From: Lysobacter sp. 5GHs7-4
GTDB taxonomy: Bacteria > Pseudomonadota > Gammaproteobacteria > Xanthomonadales > Xanthomonadaceae
NCBI RefSeq assembly: GCF_021284765.1
Contig: NZ_CP089924.1
Coordinates: 434,001-498,000, forward strand
Reading direction: 5' to 3'
Length of the DNA: 64,000 bases
In this document: positions 35,976 to 46,120 of the stretch, piece by piece
Numbering within the stretch: position 1 is the first letter of the stretch
How the letters are laid out: each line of letters opens with the position of its first letter
Translations under genes and position numbers: made by a program
The notes under the pieces: generated by a model
Databases searched by the model: none
Seen by the model: only the letters and a program-made list of their open reading frames with translations
Told to the model about the DNA's origin: nothing

Positions 35976-38900
35976 TTACGCCGCCTGCACGATCCGCAGC
36001 GGATTGCGGTACTGCTTGATCAGCTCCGCCTCGCGCTCCTTGGCCTGGTGCAGGTGCGCTTCCTTGACGTGGCCGTAGCCGCGGATGTGCTCCGGGATCG
36101 AGGCGATTTCTGCGGCCAGGTCGACGTTGCCGTTGTCCAGCGAGCCCAGCAGGTCGGCGACGGTGCGCTCGTAGTCGGCGATCAGCTGGCGCTCCATCTT
36201 GCGCTCTTCGGTATAGCCGAAGATGTCGAGCTTGCCGCCGCGCAGCTTGCGCAGCTTGGCCATCCACTTGAACGCGGTCAGCACCCAGGGGCCGAACTCC
36301 TGCTTGATCAGGCGGCCTTGCGCATCCTTCTTGGCCAGCAGCGGCGGGGCGAGGTGGAACTTGAGCTTGTAGTCGCCGTCGAACTGCTGCTCCAGCTTGC
36401 GCTGGAATTCGCCGCTGGTGTACAGGCGCGCGACTTCGTACTCGTCCTTGTAGGCCATGAGCTTGAAGAAGTAACGCGCGACCGCTTCGGCCAGATCGGT
36501 CGAACCCGGCGCCTTGGCCGTTTCGGCGGCGCGCACCTGGGCGACGAAGTCCGCATAGCGCTTGGCGTAGGCGGCGTCCTGGTAGTCGGTGAGGAAGGCG
36601 ACGCGGCGCGAAATCAGTTCGTCCAGCGAGCGCGACAGGCGCAGGTCGTCCAGCGGCAGGAAGGCGACGTTGTCGCTGTCGGCCTGGGCCGGCACGTGGC
36701 GCAGTTCGTCTTCCTTGCGGGTCGCGCGCGGCGCCGAGGTCGCGCCCCACTCGTTGCCTTCCCACTCGCCCGGCGCCAGGTGCGGCAGGTCGCGTGGGGT
36801 GGCTTCGGCACGGGTCGGCGCGTTGCGCACCAGGCCCGCGGCCTCGGCCACGGCGGCCGGATCGACCACGGCCAGGCGGCCCCAGGCGAACGCGGTCTTG
36901 TTCATTTCGATCGCGGCGCCGTTGAGCTCGACCGCGCGCATCAGCGCATCGAACGCGATCGGCACCAGGCCGCGCTGCCAGGCGTAGCCCAGGATGAACA
37001 AATTGGTCGCGATCGCGTCGCCCATCAGCGCGGTGGCCAGCTGGGTGGCATCGACCACGTGCGGATCCTGGCCGCCCAGCGCGACCTTGACCGCGGCGAC
37101 GATGTCGGTGGCCGGGAACTGCATGTCCGGACGCGTGGTGAAGGTGCCCGGCATGGCTTCGTAGCTGTTGAGCACGACCGCGCTGCGGCCGGCACGCACC
37201 TTCGACAGCGCCCAGTAGTCGTTGACCACGACCATGTCGCAGCCCAGCACCAGGTCGGCCTCGCCGGCGGCGATGCGCACGGCGTGGATGTCGGCCGGGG
37301 TCTTGGCGATGCGGATGTGGGTGGTGACCGCGCCGCCCTTCTGCGCCAGACCGGTCTGGTCGAGCACCGAGGCGCCCTTGCCTTCCAGATGACCGGCCAT
37401 GCCCAGCAGCGCGCCGATGGTGACCACGCCGGTGCCGCCGACGCCGGTGATCAGGATGTTCCAGGGCTGGTCCAGCGCCGGCAGCTGCGGCAGCGGCAGA
37501 TCGGACAGACGGTCCTTGGCGTTGCTGCCCTTCTTCTTCTTCAGGCCGCCGCCGTGCACGGTGACGAAGCTGGGGCAGAAGCCGTTGACGCAGGAATAGT
37601 CCTTGTTGCAGTTGGACTGGTCGATCTCGCGCTTGCGGCCGAACTCGGTTTCCTTGGGCAGCACCGACACGCAGAACGACTTCTTGCCGCAATCGCCGCA
37701 GCCTTCGCAGACCAGGCTGTTGACCATCACGCGCTTCTGCGGATCGACCATCTTGCCGCGCTTGCGGCGGCGGCGCTTCTCGGTGGCGCAGGTCTGGTCG
37801 TAGATCAGCACGCTCACGCCCTTGGTCTCGCGCAGGCGCTTTTGCACCTCGTCGAGTTCCTTGCGGTCGTAGAACTCCATCTCGCCCGGGAAGATCTCGC
37901 GCTTGTTCCACTTGGCGATGTCGTCGGACACCAGCACGATGGTCTGCACGCCTTCGCTGCGGACCTGGTGCGCGATCTGCGGCACCGACAGGGTGCCGTC
38001 GACGGGCTGGCCGCCGGTCATCGCGACCGCGTCGTTGTAGAGGATCTTGTAGGTGATGTTGACGCCGGTGGCGACCGACTGGCGGATCGCCAGCGAGCCG
38101 GAGTGGAAGTAGGTGCCGTCGCCCAGGTTCTGGAACACGTGCGGCGTTTCGGTGAACGCGGCCTGGCCCGACCAGGTCACGCCTTCGCCACCCATGTGGG
38201 TGAAGGTGTCGGTGCTGCGGTCCATCCAGGTCACCATGTAATGGCAACCGATGCCGCCCAGCGCGCGCGAGCCTTCCGGCACCACGGTGGAGGTGTTGTG
38301 CGGGCAGCCCGAGCAGTAGTGCGGCACGCGCGGGAACGCGGCGCGCGGCAGGGCCAGTTCGGATTCCTTCTCCTCCATCCAGCGCAGCACGTCGCGCATG
38401 TGCTCGCTGTCATGGAAGCGCTGGATGCGGCGCGCGATCACGCCGGCGATGCGGGCAGGGGTCAGTTCGCCGGTGGACGGCAGGATCCAGTCGCCGTTCT
38501 CGTCGTACTTGCCGACGATGGACGGTCGCTGGCCACCGTCCCAGTTGTACATCGACTCCTTCATCTGGCTTTCGATGAAGGCGTGCTTCTCCTCGACCAC
38601 CAGGATGTCCTGCAGGCCGCGCGCGAATGCGCGCAGACCAACCGGCTCCAGCGGCCAGGTCATGCCGACCTTGTACACGCGGATGCCCAGTTCCGAGCAC
38701 GCGCGCGCGTCCAGGCCCAGGTATTCCAGCGCCTGCAGCACGTCCAGGTAGCTCTTGCCGGTGGTGATGATGCCCAGGCGCGCGTTCGGCGAATCGATGA
38801 CCATGCGGTCGATCTTGTTGGCGCGCGCGAACGCCTGCGCGGCCTTGACCGCGTACTGGTGCAAACGCATTTCCTGATCCATCGGCGGATCCGGCCAACG

Positions 38901-39668
38901 GATGTTGAGGCCGCCCGGCGGCAGCTGGAAGTCGTCGGGGGTGACGATCTGCAGCGCCAGCGGATTGACGTCCACCGAGGCCGAGGACTCGACCGTTTCG
39001 GCGATGGTCTTGAAGCCGACCCAGCGGCCGGTGTAACGCGACATCGCCCAGCCGACCAGGCCCATGTCGAGGATGTCCTGTACGCCGGCCGGGTTGAGGA
39101 TCGGCATCATCGCGCTGACGAACTCGCCTTCCGAGCCGTGCGGCAGCGTCGAGGAGCGGCAGGCGTGGTCGTCGGCGGCCAGCGCCAGCACGCCGCCGTG
39201 CTTGCCGGTGCCGGCGGCGTTGGCGTGCTTGAACACGTCGCCGGTGCGATCCACGCCCGGGCCCTTGCCGTACCACATGCCGTACACGCCTTCGACCTTG
39301 GCGCCCGGGAACAGATTGGTCTGCTGCGTGCCCCAGACCATGGTCGCGCCCAGATCCTCGTTGAGGCCGGGGGTGAACTTCACGCCGGCCGCTTCCAGAT
39401 GCTTGCGCGCGCGCCACAGCTCCAGGTCGAAGCCGCCCAGCGGCGAGCCGCGGTAACCGGAAATGAAACCGCCCGTGTTCAAGCCGGCGGCCTGATCGCG
39501 CAACCGCTGCATCAGCGGCAGGCGCACCAGCGCCTGCACGCCGGACAGATAGATGCGGCCTTCCTGACGCGTGTACTTGTGCTCCAGTCCGTAGTCCGGA
39601 TCGAGGACGGAATTGGTCAGGGAAGTGTTCGCCGACGAGGGCGAGCTGAGTTCTGCGGTGCTGGTCAT
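35976..39668 (-). CDS. Indolepyruvate ferredoxin oxidoreductase family protein (fused IorA-IorB type)
   Basis: A 1230-residue 2-oxoacid:acceptor oxidoreductase in one chain: N-terminal pyrimidine-binding region (GGFISGYRGSPLGGFD), thiamine diphosphate domain with HYCSGCPHNTST and the GDGTYFHSG site, a cysteine region (VCEGCGDCGKKSFC and NCNKDYSCVNGFC) likely to hold an iron-sulfur cluster, then the gamma-type domain (GVGGTGVVTIGALLG). The start is ATG 39668; a long upstream frame is not supported. It would decarboxylate aryl or branched 2-oxoacids to acyl-CoA during amino acid breakdown. A TATAAT -10 box lies at 39773-39768. Confidence 0.92.
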   Translation of the reverse strand: MTSTAELSSPSSANTSLTNSVLDPDYGLEHKYTRQEGRIYLSGVQALVRLPLMQRLRDQAAGLNTGGFISGYRGSPLGGFDLELWRARKHLEAAGVKFTPGLNEDLGATMVWGTQQTNLFPGAKVEGVYGMWYGKGPGVDRTGDVFKHANAAGTGKHGGVLALAADDHACRSSTLPHGSEGEFVSAMMPILNPAGVQDILDMGLVGWAMSRYTGRWVGFKTIAETVESSASVDVNPLALQIVTPDDFQLPPGGLNIRWPDPPMDQEMRLHQYAVKAAQAFARANKIDRMVIDSPNARLGIITTGKSYLDVLQALEYLGLDARACSELGIRVYKVGMTWPLEPVGLRAFARGLQDILVVEEKHAFIESQMKESMYNWDGGQRPSIVGKYDENGDWILPSTGELTPARIAGVIARRIQRFHDSEHMRDVLRWMEEKESELALPRAAFPRVPHYCSGCPHNTSTVVPEGSRALGGIGCHYMVTWMDRSTDTFTHMGGEGVTWSGQAAFTETPHVFQNLGDGTYFHSGSLAIRQSVATGVNITYKILYNDAVAMTGGQPVDGTLSVPQIAHQVRSEGVQTIVLVSDDIAKWNKREIFPGEMEFYDRKELDEVQKRLRETKGVSVLIYDQTCATEKRRRRKRGKMVDPQKRVMVNSLVCEGCGDCGKKSFCVSVLPKETEFGRKREIDQSNCNKDYSCVNGFCPSFVTVHGGGLKKKKGSNAKDRLSDLPLPQLPALDQPWNILITGVGGTGVVTIGALLGMAGHLEGKGASVLDQTGLAQKGGAVTTHIRIAKTPADIHAVRIAAGEADLVLGCDMVVVNDYWALSKVRAGRSAVVLNSYEAMPGTFTTRPDMQFPATDIVAAVKVALGGQDPHVVDATQLATALMGDAIATNLFILGYAWQRGLVPIAFDALMRAVELNGAAIEMNKTAFAWGRLAVVDPAAVAEAAGLVRNAPTRAEATPRDLPHLAPGEWEGNEWGATSAPRATRKEDELRHVPAQADSDNVAFLPLDDLRLSRSLDELISRRVAFLTDYQDAAYAKRYADFVAQVRAAETAKAPGSTDLAEAVARYFFKLMAYKDEYEVARLYTSGEFQRKLEQQFDGDYKLKFHLAPPLLAKKDAQGRLIKQEFGPWVLTAFKWMAKLRKLRGGKLDIFGYTEERKMERQLIADYERTVADLLGSLDNGNVDLAAEIASIPEHIRGYGHVKEAHLHQAKEREAELIKQYRNPLRIVQAA

Positions 39669-39767
39669 GGCGGGCTCTCGCGGCGGTGCCGCGGGTGGGC
39701 TGGCGGGGGACAGGACGGGATGTCCTGATCGGAGCCGGCGAGCGCCGGACCCGAGCAAAGACTCGGA

Positions 39768-39773
39768 ATTATA
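39768..39773 (-). promoter_or_regulatory. -10 box (TATAAT) of the indolepyruvate oxidoreductase gene
   Basis: A perfect TATAAT on the minus strand lies about 100 bp before the start codon at 39668. No convincing -35 is seen. Confidence 0.5.
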
Positions 39774-39907
39774 GCCTTTGTGGCGAAAGCGGCCGCCAGG
39801 CGGCCCGCGCAAGGCCCGTCGCCAGCACTGGGGACACACGCGTTGTGGCCGCCGCCGTCGCCTGAAACCGCTTACCGCCCCGATTCGCGTTCGCCACGGC
39901 CGGACGC

Positions 39908-39913
39908 TAAGGT
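39908..39913 (+). promoter_or_regulatory. -10 box (TAAGGT) 7 nt before an ATG
   Basis: GCTAAGGTCGCGGCC ends at the ATG at 39921, leaving 7 nt after TAAGGT. As at 25365, transcription would begin at the start codon. Confidence 0.5.
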
Positions 39914-39920
39914 CGCGGCC

Positions 39921-40244
39921 ATGCGCGTGTATCTCGACGACGAACGAACGACTCCGGACGGCTGGGTACGGGTGTACTGGCCCGACGAGGCGATCGCGTT
40001 GCTGCGCCAGGGCGGCGTGACCGAACTCAGCCTGGACCACGACCTGGGAGACGACGCGCGCGGCACCGGTTACGACGTGATCGCCTGGATCGAGGAGGCG
40101 GTGGCGTTGGAGCGTTTCCGTCCGCCGCGCATCGTGGTGCACTCGGCCAACCCGTCGGCGCGCCTGCGCATGGAGGCGGGGATAGCGGCGATCGCGCGTT
40201 GGGCCGCGCGTTTGGATGCGTCCGCGTCGGATGCGTCGCCATGA
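39921..40244 (+). CDS. Cyclic-phosphate processing receiver-domain protein (cREC)
   Basis: A 107-residue stand-alone domain of the family annotated as cyclic-phosphate processing receiver. It has a receiver-like acidic pocket (LDDER, Asp6 and Asp7), the family motif LSLDHDLGDD (38-45) with its histidine, TGYDV, and the late VVHSANP (72-78). The family is predicted, not shown, to act on cyclic phosphate ends of RNA or nucleotides; it is not an ordinary phospho-acceptor receiver. The start fits the box 7 nt upstream. Its stop overlaps the next gene's ATG (ATGA), so the two form a coupled pair. Confidence 0.88.
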   Translation: MRVYLDDERTTPDGWVRVYWPDEAIALLRQGGVTELSLDHDLGDDARGTGYDVIAWIEEAVALERFRPPRIVVHSANPSARLRMEAGIAAIARWAARLDASASDASP

Positions 40245-40579
40245 ACCGCCCGCCCGCACCCGCCCACGTCACGGTCCTGTTCGAATTGACCGCGCTCACC
40301 CACAGCGGCAAGGTCAAGCGCGTGCTGTCCGGTTATCGGCCGCTGTACGGCATCGCGTCCGACCTGTGGACGTCCACGTACCACGAGTTCATCGGCGTAC
40401 CGCACGTGGACACCGGCGAGCGTGCGCGCGCCGAGGTCTGGTTGCTGGCGCCGGAGCAGTATCCCGGCACGCTGTGGGTAGGGCGCGAGCTCAAGGTCGC
40501 GGAAGGTGCGCGCGATGTCGGCGTGGCGACCGTGCTGGCGGTGCATCATCCCTTGCTCGCGCGCGAACCGCCGGCTTGA
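40241..40579 (+). CDS. EF-Tu domain III-like small protein
   Basis: A 112-residue protein resembling the C-terminal beta-barrel (domain III) of elongation factor Tu, without the GTPase domain: VTVLFELTAL, then SGYRPLYGIASDLWTSTYHE, then GERARAEVWLLAPE and VGRELKVAEGARDVGVATV, matching in order the RTPVFxGYRPQF, GDNVEVTVELI and AIREGGRTVGAGVV parts of EF-Tu. It is co-translated with the cREC gene (4-bp overlap). It could mimic EF-Tu for tRNA, EF-Ts or effector binding, or simply reuse the fold. Function unknown; I rely on motif order, not on a search. Confidence 0.75.
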   Translation: MNRPPAPAHVTVLFELTALTHSGKVKRVLSGYRPLYGIASDLWTSTYHEFIGVPHVDTGERARAEVWLLAPEQYPGTLWVGRELKVAEGARDVGVATVLAVHHPLLAREPPA

Positions 40580-40667
40580 GCGCGTTACTCCTGACGTCCA
40601 CCGCATCCTGCGGACTGCGTGCGGCCGCCATGCGATCGGCCGGTGCGCAGGTGTCGCGCCGCGCCGC

Positions 40668-40673
40668 TACCAT
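40668..40673 (+). promoter_or_regulatory. -10 box (TACCAT) 7 nt before an ATG
   Basis: GCTACCATTCGCGCC ends at the ATG at 40681; TACCAT is again followed by exactly 7 nt. Weaker than the two other cases because two of the central bases are C. Confidence 0.4.
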
Positions 40674-40680
40674 TCGCGCC

Positions 40681-41019
40681 ATGAAAACGATCCCGCTCTT
40701 CGCCGGCTGCGCGCTGCTGGCCGCCTGCGCCACCACACCGCAGGACTATCCGCTGGACCGGCTGCAGCACTTCGTGGGCACGCCGTACTCGGCGCTGCAG
40801 CTGCGCATGGGCCGTCCGCACCGCGAGAAGTCGCTGGACGACGGAACCATGGCGATCTGGGGCGCCAACGTCACCGGCCCCGAAGCGATCATGGCCAACG
40901 ACAACTGCCAGTTCGTGTTCGTGATCAGCACCGACGGCCTGGTGCGTTCCGTGGACATGACCGGGCGCGCGTCGGTGTGCCGGCACTTCATCGACATCAA
41001 GGATCTGGACCAGCCCTGA
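40681..41019 (+). CDS. Small lipoprotein, SmpA/OmlA-like layout
   Basis: A 112-residue predicted lipoprotein (lipobox LAAC, Cys16). The mature domain reads HFVGTPYSALQLRMGRPHREKSLDDGTMAIW, then a strand-rich part with CQFVFVIS and a terminal CRHFID. The order (a short GxPYxxLxxxxGxP helix followed by strands) resembles BamE/SmpA-type outer-membrane lipoprotein folds, but I cannot assign a family. No ribosome site is seen before the ATG, in line with a leaderless start. Confidence 0.75.
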   Translation: MKTIPLFAGCALLAACATTPQDYPLDRLQHFVGTPYSALQLRMGRPHREKSLDDGTMAIWGANVTGPEAIMANDNCQFVFVISTDGLVRSVDMTGRASVCRHFIDIKDLDQP

Positions 41020-41074
41020 GGTCGCCCGGCGTCGATGGCCCGCAGTCTTGAGCGATACCTCGTTCGCTGCGGGC

Positions 41075-41431
41075 TCAATCGAGTTCGGCGCGCGCGAGCA
41101 GATCGCGCAGCGCGTCGTCGTCGCGATACAGCGCGCGCAGCGCCGTGCCCAGGGTTTCCAGGTCGGCGCGTTCGCCGCCGACCGACAGCATGCCGGCCTC
41201 CGGATCGAAGCGCAGCCGGCCCTGCAATTGCGGCAGCCGTTCGGCCACCACGGCCTGCGCCAGCGCACTCCAGTCGTAACCGTTGCCGCTCCAGCCCGCG
41301 TCTTCGCGCTCGGCAAACAGGTGCTGCTTGGCCTCCATGCCCGGTTCGGCCAGCAGCAGCGCGCGATAGCCGCCGCGGTCCATGAGGATGAAGGGGGCGT
41401 AGCTGTTGCGGTCGGTGCGGTCGTCGCTCAT
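41075..41431 (-). CDS. Imm51-like immunity protein, no adjacent toxin
   Basis: A 118-residue acidic cytoplasmic protein. NSYAPFILMDRGGYRALLL at the start and the segment AGWSGNGYDWSALAQAVV (about 46-63) match the Imm51 immunity family, which accompanies polymorphic toxins. No toxin gene adjoins it: neighbours are a lipoprotein and nagA. It may be an orphan that protects from toxins of kin, a relic of a lost locus, or a housekeeping use of the fold. The family call is from motif memory. Confidence 0.65.
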   Translation of the reverse strand: MSDDRTDRNSYAPFILMDRGGYRALLLAEPGMEAKQHLFAEREDAGWSGNGYDWSALAQAVVAERLPQLQGRLRFDPEAGMLSVGGERADLETLGTALRALYRDDDALRDLLARAELD

Positions 41432-41513
41432 GTCGAATCCTTCGTCGGCGCGAAGCGCGCGACAGCGCGCGCGGATCCATCGTCGGGCGAATCGATCATA
41501 ACGCCGGCCGGCG

Positions 41514-42656
41514 TCAGCGCTGTCCGGCGATCCAGCTGTCGGCGACGTGCAGCGCGTCGTCTAACGCGACCAGGTCCGCGCGGTACCCCGGCGCGATGCG
41601 GCCCAGCTCGTGGCCCAGGCCGAGGAAGTCGGCCGGATAAGCCGAGGCCATGCGGCAGGCCTCGTCCAGCGGCAGGCCCAGGCGTTGCACGGAGTTGCGC
41701 ACCGCCGTGGCCATGTCCAGCGCGGAACCGGCGAGGGTGCCGTCGGCGGTGCTGCACTTGCCGTCGCGGCAGGTCATGGTCTGGCCGTAGAGCACGAAGT
41801 CTTCGCGTTCTCCGCCGACCGGCGGCATCGCGTCGGTGACCAGCATGATCTTGCCGCGCGGCTTGGCGGCGATGGCGATGCGCAGCGAGGCGTCGTGCAC
41901 GTGCTCGCCATCGACGATCACGCCGCACCAGCTGTTCGCATCCTCGATCGCCGCGCCGACGCCGCCGGGTTCGCGGCTGCCCATCGGCGTCATCGCGTTG
42001 TACAGATGGGTCACGCCGCGCACGCCGTGGGCGAAGGCTGCGCGCAGGCGCTCGTAGTCCGCGGCGGTGTGGCCGGCGCAAACCAGCACGCCGCGCGCGG
42101 CCAGGGCCTGCAGGGTGGCGTTGTCGAAGCGCTCCGGCGCCAGTGTCAGCATGGTCTTGCCCGTGCCCAGCGAGGCGATGCGGTCCAGTTCGTCCGCGTC
42201 CGGGGTGTGGAACTTGTCGGGGTTGTGCACGCCCTTGCGCGCGCTGGCCAGGTACGGCCCTTCCAGATGAATGCCGAGGATGCCCGGCAGGCCCTGCGCG
42301 ATCGCCTCGCGCACGGCCGCGATCGCGCGCAGCATCACCTCGACGTCGTCGCTGATCAGGGTCGGCATCAGGCCGGTGGTGCCGTAGCGGCGGTGCGCCT
42401 GCGCGATGCGGCGCAGGCCTTCGACATCGGGCGCGTCGTTGAACAGCACGTCGCCGCCGCCGTTGACCTGGGTGTCGATGAAGCCGGGCACCAGGTAGCG
42501 CCCCTGCAGATCGATCGTCTGCGCGCCCGCAGGCGCGACGCCCGGAACCACGGCGACGATGTGGCCGTCTTCGACGATCACGCACAGGTCGGATTCGAAA
42601 CCGCGCTCGCTGAGCACGCGGCCGTTGACGAAGGCGGTGGCGGCGCTGGCGGACAT
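41514..42656 (-). CDS. nagA: N-acetylglucosamine-6-phosphate deacetylase
   Basis: A 380-residue cytoplasmic amidohydrolase that removes acetate from GlcNAc-6-phosphate. Metal and substrate sites are visible: VNGGGDVLFND, HLEGPYLASARKGVHNP, CAGHTAADY, THLYNAM and the catalytic aspartate in LVTDAMPPVGG. Its ATG shares one base with the stop of the upstream SIS gene (TGATG). It is the last gene of the nagQ-nagBII-nagA operon, giving glucosamine-6-phosphate for the deaminase. Length is normal. Confidence 0.95.
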   Translation of the reverse strand: MSASAATAFVNGRVLSERGFESDLCVIVEDGHIVAVVPGVAPAGAQTIDLQGRYLVPGFIDTQVNGGGDVLFNDAPDVEGLRRIAQAHRRYGTTGLMPTLISDDVEVMLRAIAAVREAIAQGLPGILGIHLEGPYLASARKGVHNPDKFHTPDADELDRIASLGTGKTMLTLAPERFDNATLQALAARGVLVCAGHTAADYERLRAAFAHGVRGVTHLYNAMTPMGSREPGGVGAAIEDANSWCGVIVDGEHVHDASLRIAIAAKPRGKIMLVTDAMPPVGGEREDFVLYGQTMTCRDGKCSTADGTLAGSALDMATAVRNSVQRLGLPLDEACRMASAYPADFLGLGHELGRIAPGYRADLVALDDALHVADSWIAGQR

Positions 42657-43705
42657 CAGACCGTCTCGGTGACCTTGTTCAGATGCGGCGGCAGATCCGG
42701 ATTGTGCCCGCGCGCCACCGACAGCGCATTGGCGGCCTTGTAGAAGCTGGCCACGGTCAGCAAGGGCGTCATCGCCGGATGCCGCGAGCGCGCCAGCGGC
42801 AGGGTGCCGGCGCCGTCGCGGCCCGGCGCGGCCAGCCACACCGGTGCGCCGCGCGCGCGGAATTCCTCGGCCACCGCGACCGTGCCGTCGCCGGTGCCGT
42901 CGTCCTGGGCGAAGGCCAGCACCGGAAAACCGGGGCCGACGATCGCCATCGGCCCGTGCTTGACCTCGGCGCTGCTGAATGCCTCGGCGTGCAGGCCGCA
43001 GGTTTCCTTGAACTTGAGCGCGGCTTCCTGCGCCGCGCCCAGGCCCAGGCCGCGGCCGACCACGAACAGGTTGCGCGCGTCCTTCAGGCCCTCGACCAGC
43101 GGCGACCAGTCTTGCGCGAACGCGGCGCGCAGCGATTCGGGCAGGGCGTGCACGGCGTTGAACAGCGCCGCGTCGTTGCTCCAGCGCGCGGTCAGCTGCA
43201 GCAGCGCGGCCAGCGAACACAGGTAGCTCTTGGTCGCCGCCACGCTGGTCTCGGGGCCGGCGTGCAAACCGAGCACGGTGTCGGCCACGCGCGCCAGCGG
43301 CGAGTCGGTGACGTTGACCAGCGCCACCACGTGCGCGCCGGCGGCCTTGGCGATTTCGGCGTTGCGCACCAGGTCCGGACTTTTGCCCGACTGCGAGATC
43401 GCCACGAACAGCGCGTCCTCGAGCTTGGGCTGGATCGCGTACACCGAGCCCACCGACGGCGACGCCGACGCGGTCACCAGGCCCAGCTGGGTTTCGAACA
43501 GGTACTTGCCGTAGGTGGCGGCGTGATCGGAGCTGCCGCGCGCGCAGGTGACGATGAAGCGCGGCGGGCGCTGGCGCAGGTAGTCGCTGAGGTCGTCGAC
43601 GGCGTCGGCGTTGGCGGCGAACTGGCGCGCGACCGCGTCGCCGGCCTCCTCGGCCTCGGCGTACATGCGCGTGCTCGTGGGGTCCAGCGGCAGGTCGGTG
43701 CTCAC
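42656..43705 (-). CDS. nagBII: SIS-domain glucosamine-6-phosphate deaminase (NagB-II type)
   Basis: A 349-residue protein with two SIS sugar-isomerase domains, related to the isomerase half of GlmS but without the glutaminase domain. CARGSSDHAATYGKYLFE, SQSGKSPDLV and TSVAATKSYLCS mark the sugar-phosphate site, and KFKETCGLHAEAFSSAEVKHGP the second domain. In Shewanella and Xanthomonas such proteins (NagB-II) replace the unrelated NagB, converting glucosamine-6-phosphate to fructose-6-phosphate and ammonia. It overlaps nagQ (ATGA) and nagA (TGATG), so the three are tightly coupled. Confidence 0.92.
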   Translation of the reverse strand: MSTDLPLDPTSTRMYAEAEEAGDAVARQFAANADAVDDLSDYLRQRPPRFIVTCARGSSDHAATYGKYLFETQLGLVTASASPSVGSVYAIQPKLEDALFVAISQSGKSPDLVRNAEIAKAAGAHVVALVNVTDSPLARVADTVLGLHAGPETSVAATKSYLCSLAALLQLTARWSNDAALFNAVHALPESLRAAFAQDWSPLVEGLKDARNLFVVGRGLGLGAAQEAALKFKETCGLHAEAFSSAEVKHGPMAIVGPGFPVLAFAQDDGTGDGTVAVAEEFRARGAPVWLAAPGRDGAGTLPLARSRHPAMTPLLTVASFYKAANALSVARGHNPDLPPHLNKVTETV

Positions 43706-44454
43706 GGTGTGGTTTCGCTCTGCAGTTCGGCGACGAAGTCGTAGGCGTCGCCGCGATAGAAGGATCGGGTGAACTCGACGACGCGGCCGTCGTCGAGGAA
43801 GGTGCGGCGTTCGATGAACAAGCCCGGCGCGCCTTCGGGCAGGCCCATCAGGCGCGCCTGTTCGGCGTCGAAGGCGATCGCGCGCAGCCGCTGCAAGGCG
43901 CGCGCGGGACGGATGCCGAGCTTGGCGAAGGCTTCGTACAGCGAGTTTTCGACCAGGCCCGGATCGGGCAGCACGGCCAGCGGCACCACCGTGCGCTCCA
44001 GCGCCAGCGCCACGCCGTCGGCGGTGCGCAGTCGGTAGTAGCGGATCACCGCCGCGCCAGGCGACAGGTTCAACGCCATCGCTTCCTCGGGCGTGACCTC
44101 GCCGACGCCGCGTTCCAGGAAGGTCGAGCGCGGGTCCAGCCCGCGCGCGCGCAGATCGTCGGTGAAGCTGGTCAGGCGCGAGAAGGATTTGACGATGCGT
44201 TCGGCGACGAAGGTGCCGGCGCCCTGGCGCTGCACCAGCAGGCCGTCGGCGACCAGGCCGGCGATGGCCTTGCGCACGGTGACCCGCGACAGGTCCAGCA
44301 ATTTGCCGAGCTCGCGCTCGCCGGGCAGGGCCTGGCCGGCGGTGAGCTCGCCGTTCTCGATCGCGTGCTGCAGGGTTCGGCGCAGGTGTTGGTAGGCCGG
44401 CGCGCGACGCGTCTGGGCCTGGCGGCGGAACTCGCTGACGAGGTAGGGCTCCAT
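43702..44454 (-). CDS. nagQ: GntR/HutC-family repressor of the nag operon (NagQ-like)
   Basis: A 250-residue regulator with an N-terminal winged helix (about 20-85, GQALPGERELGKLLDLSRVTVRKAIAGL) and a C-terminal UTRA effector domain (about 95-245). I start at ATG 44454, giving MEPYLVSEF; the frame to 44490 runs back over the operator AGATACCAGT. It heads the nagQ-nagBII-nagA operon and should sense an amino-sugar phosphate. Five TGGTAT half-sites lie between it and divergent zwf, so it probably controls both directions. The name follows the Xanthomonas arrangement. Confidence 0.88.
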   Translation of the reverse strand: MEPYLVSEFRRQAQTRRAPAYQHLRRTLQHAIENGELTAGQALPGERELGKLLDLSRVTVRKAIAGLVADGLLVQRQGAGTFVAERIVKSFSRLTSFTDDLRARGLDPRSTFLERGVGEVTPEEAMALNLSPGAAVIRYYRLRTADGVALALERTVVPLAVLPDPGLVENSLYEAFAKLGIRPARALQRLRAIAFDAEQARLMGLPEGAPGLFIERRTFLDDGRVVEFTRSFYRGDAYDFVAELQSETTP

Positions 44455-44462
44455 GGGTAAAA

Positions 44463-44589
44463 GATACCAGTCACAGACCACTAGGGGCAACCTGGGCCGT
44501 GACGCCTGTCATAAATGGTTGATTTCAGGCTTATTTGATTAACTGGTATCTGACTGGTATCTTTCCTGGTATGGTTTTGCCCATACCAG
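44463..44589. promoter_or_regulatory. Operator cluster between nagQ and zwf
   Basis: AGATACCAGT (44463-44472) stands immediately before nagQ. Two direct copies ACTGGTATCT lie at 44542 and 44553, 11 bp apart. A perfect dyad CTGGTATGG (44566-44574), 6-nt spacer, CCATACCAG (44581-44589) ends 13 bp before the zwf start. The sites fit a GntR/HutC-type dimer binding GGTAT-type half-sites, presumably NagQ, and would block transcription of zwf. Confidence 0.75.
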
Positions 44590-44602
44590 TCCGAGCCCGT
44601 CC

Positions 44603-46103
<1,501 letters not shown>

Positions 46104-46120
<17 letters not shown>

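Noticed and set aside
41514..43220. Single long protein joining nagA with upstream sequence
   Set aside because: The extension is the shadow frame of the SIS gene; the nagA ATG at 42656 has the normal family N-terminus and overlaps the SIS stop.
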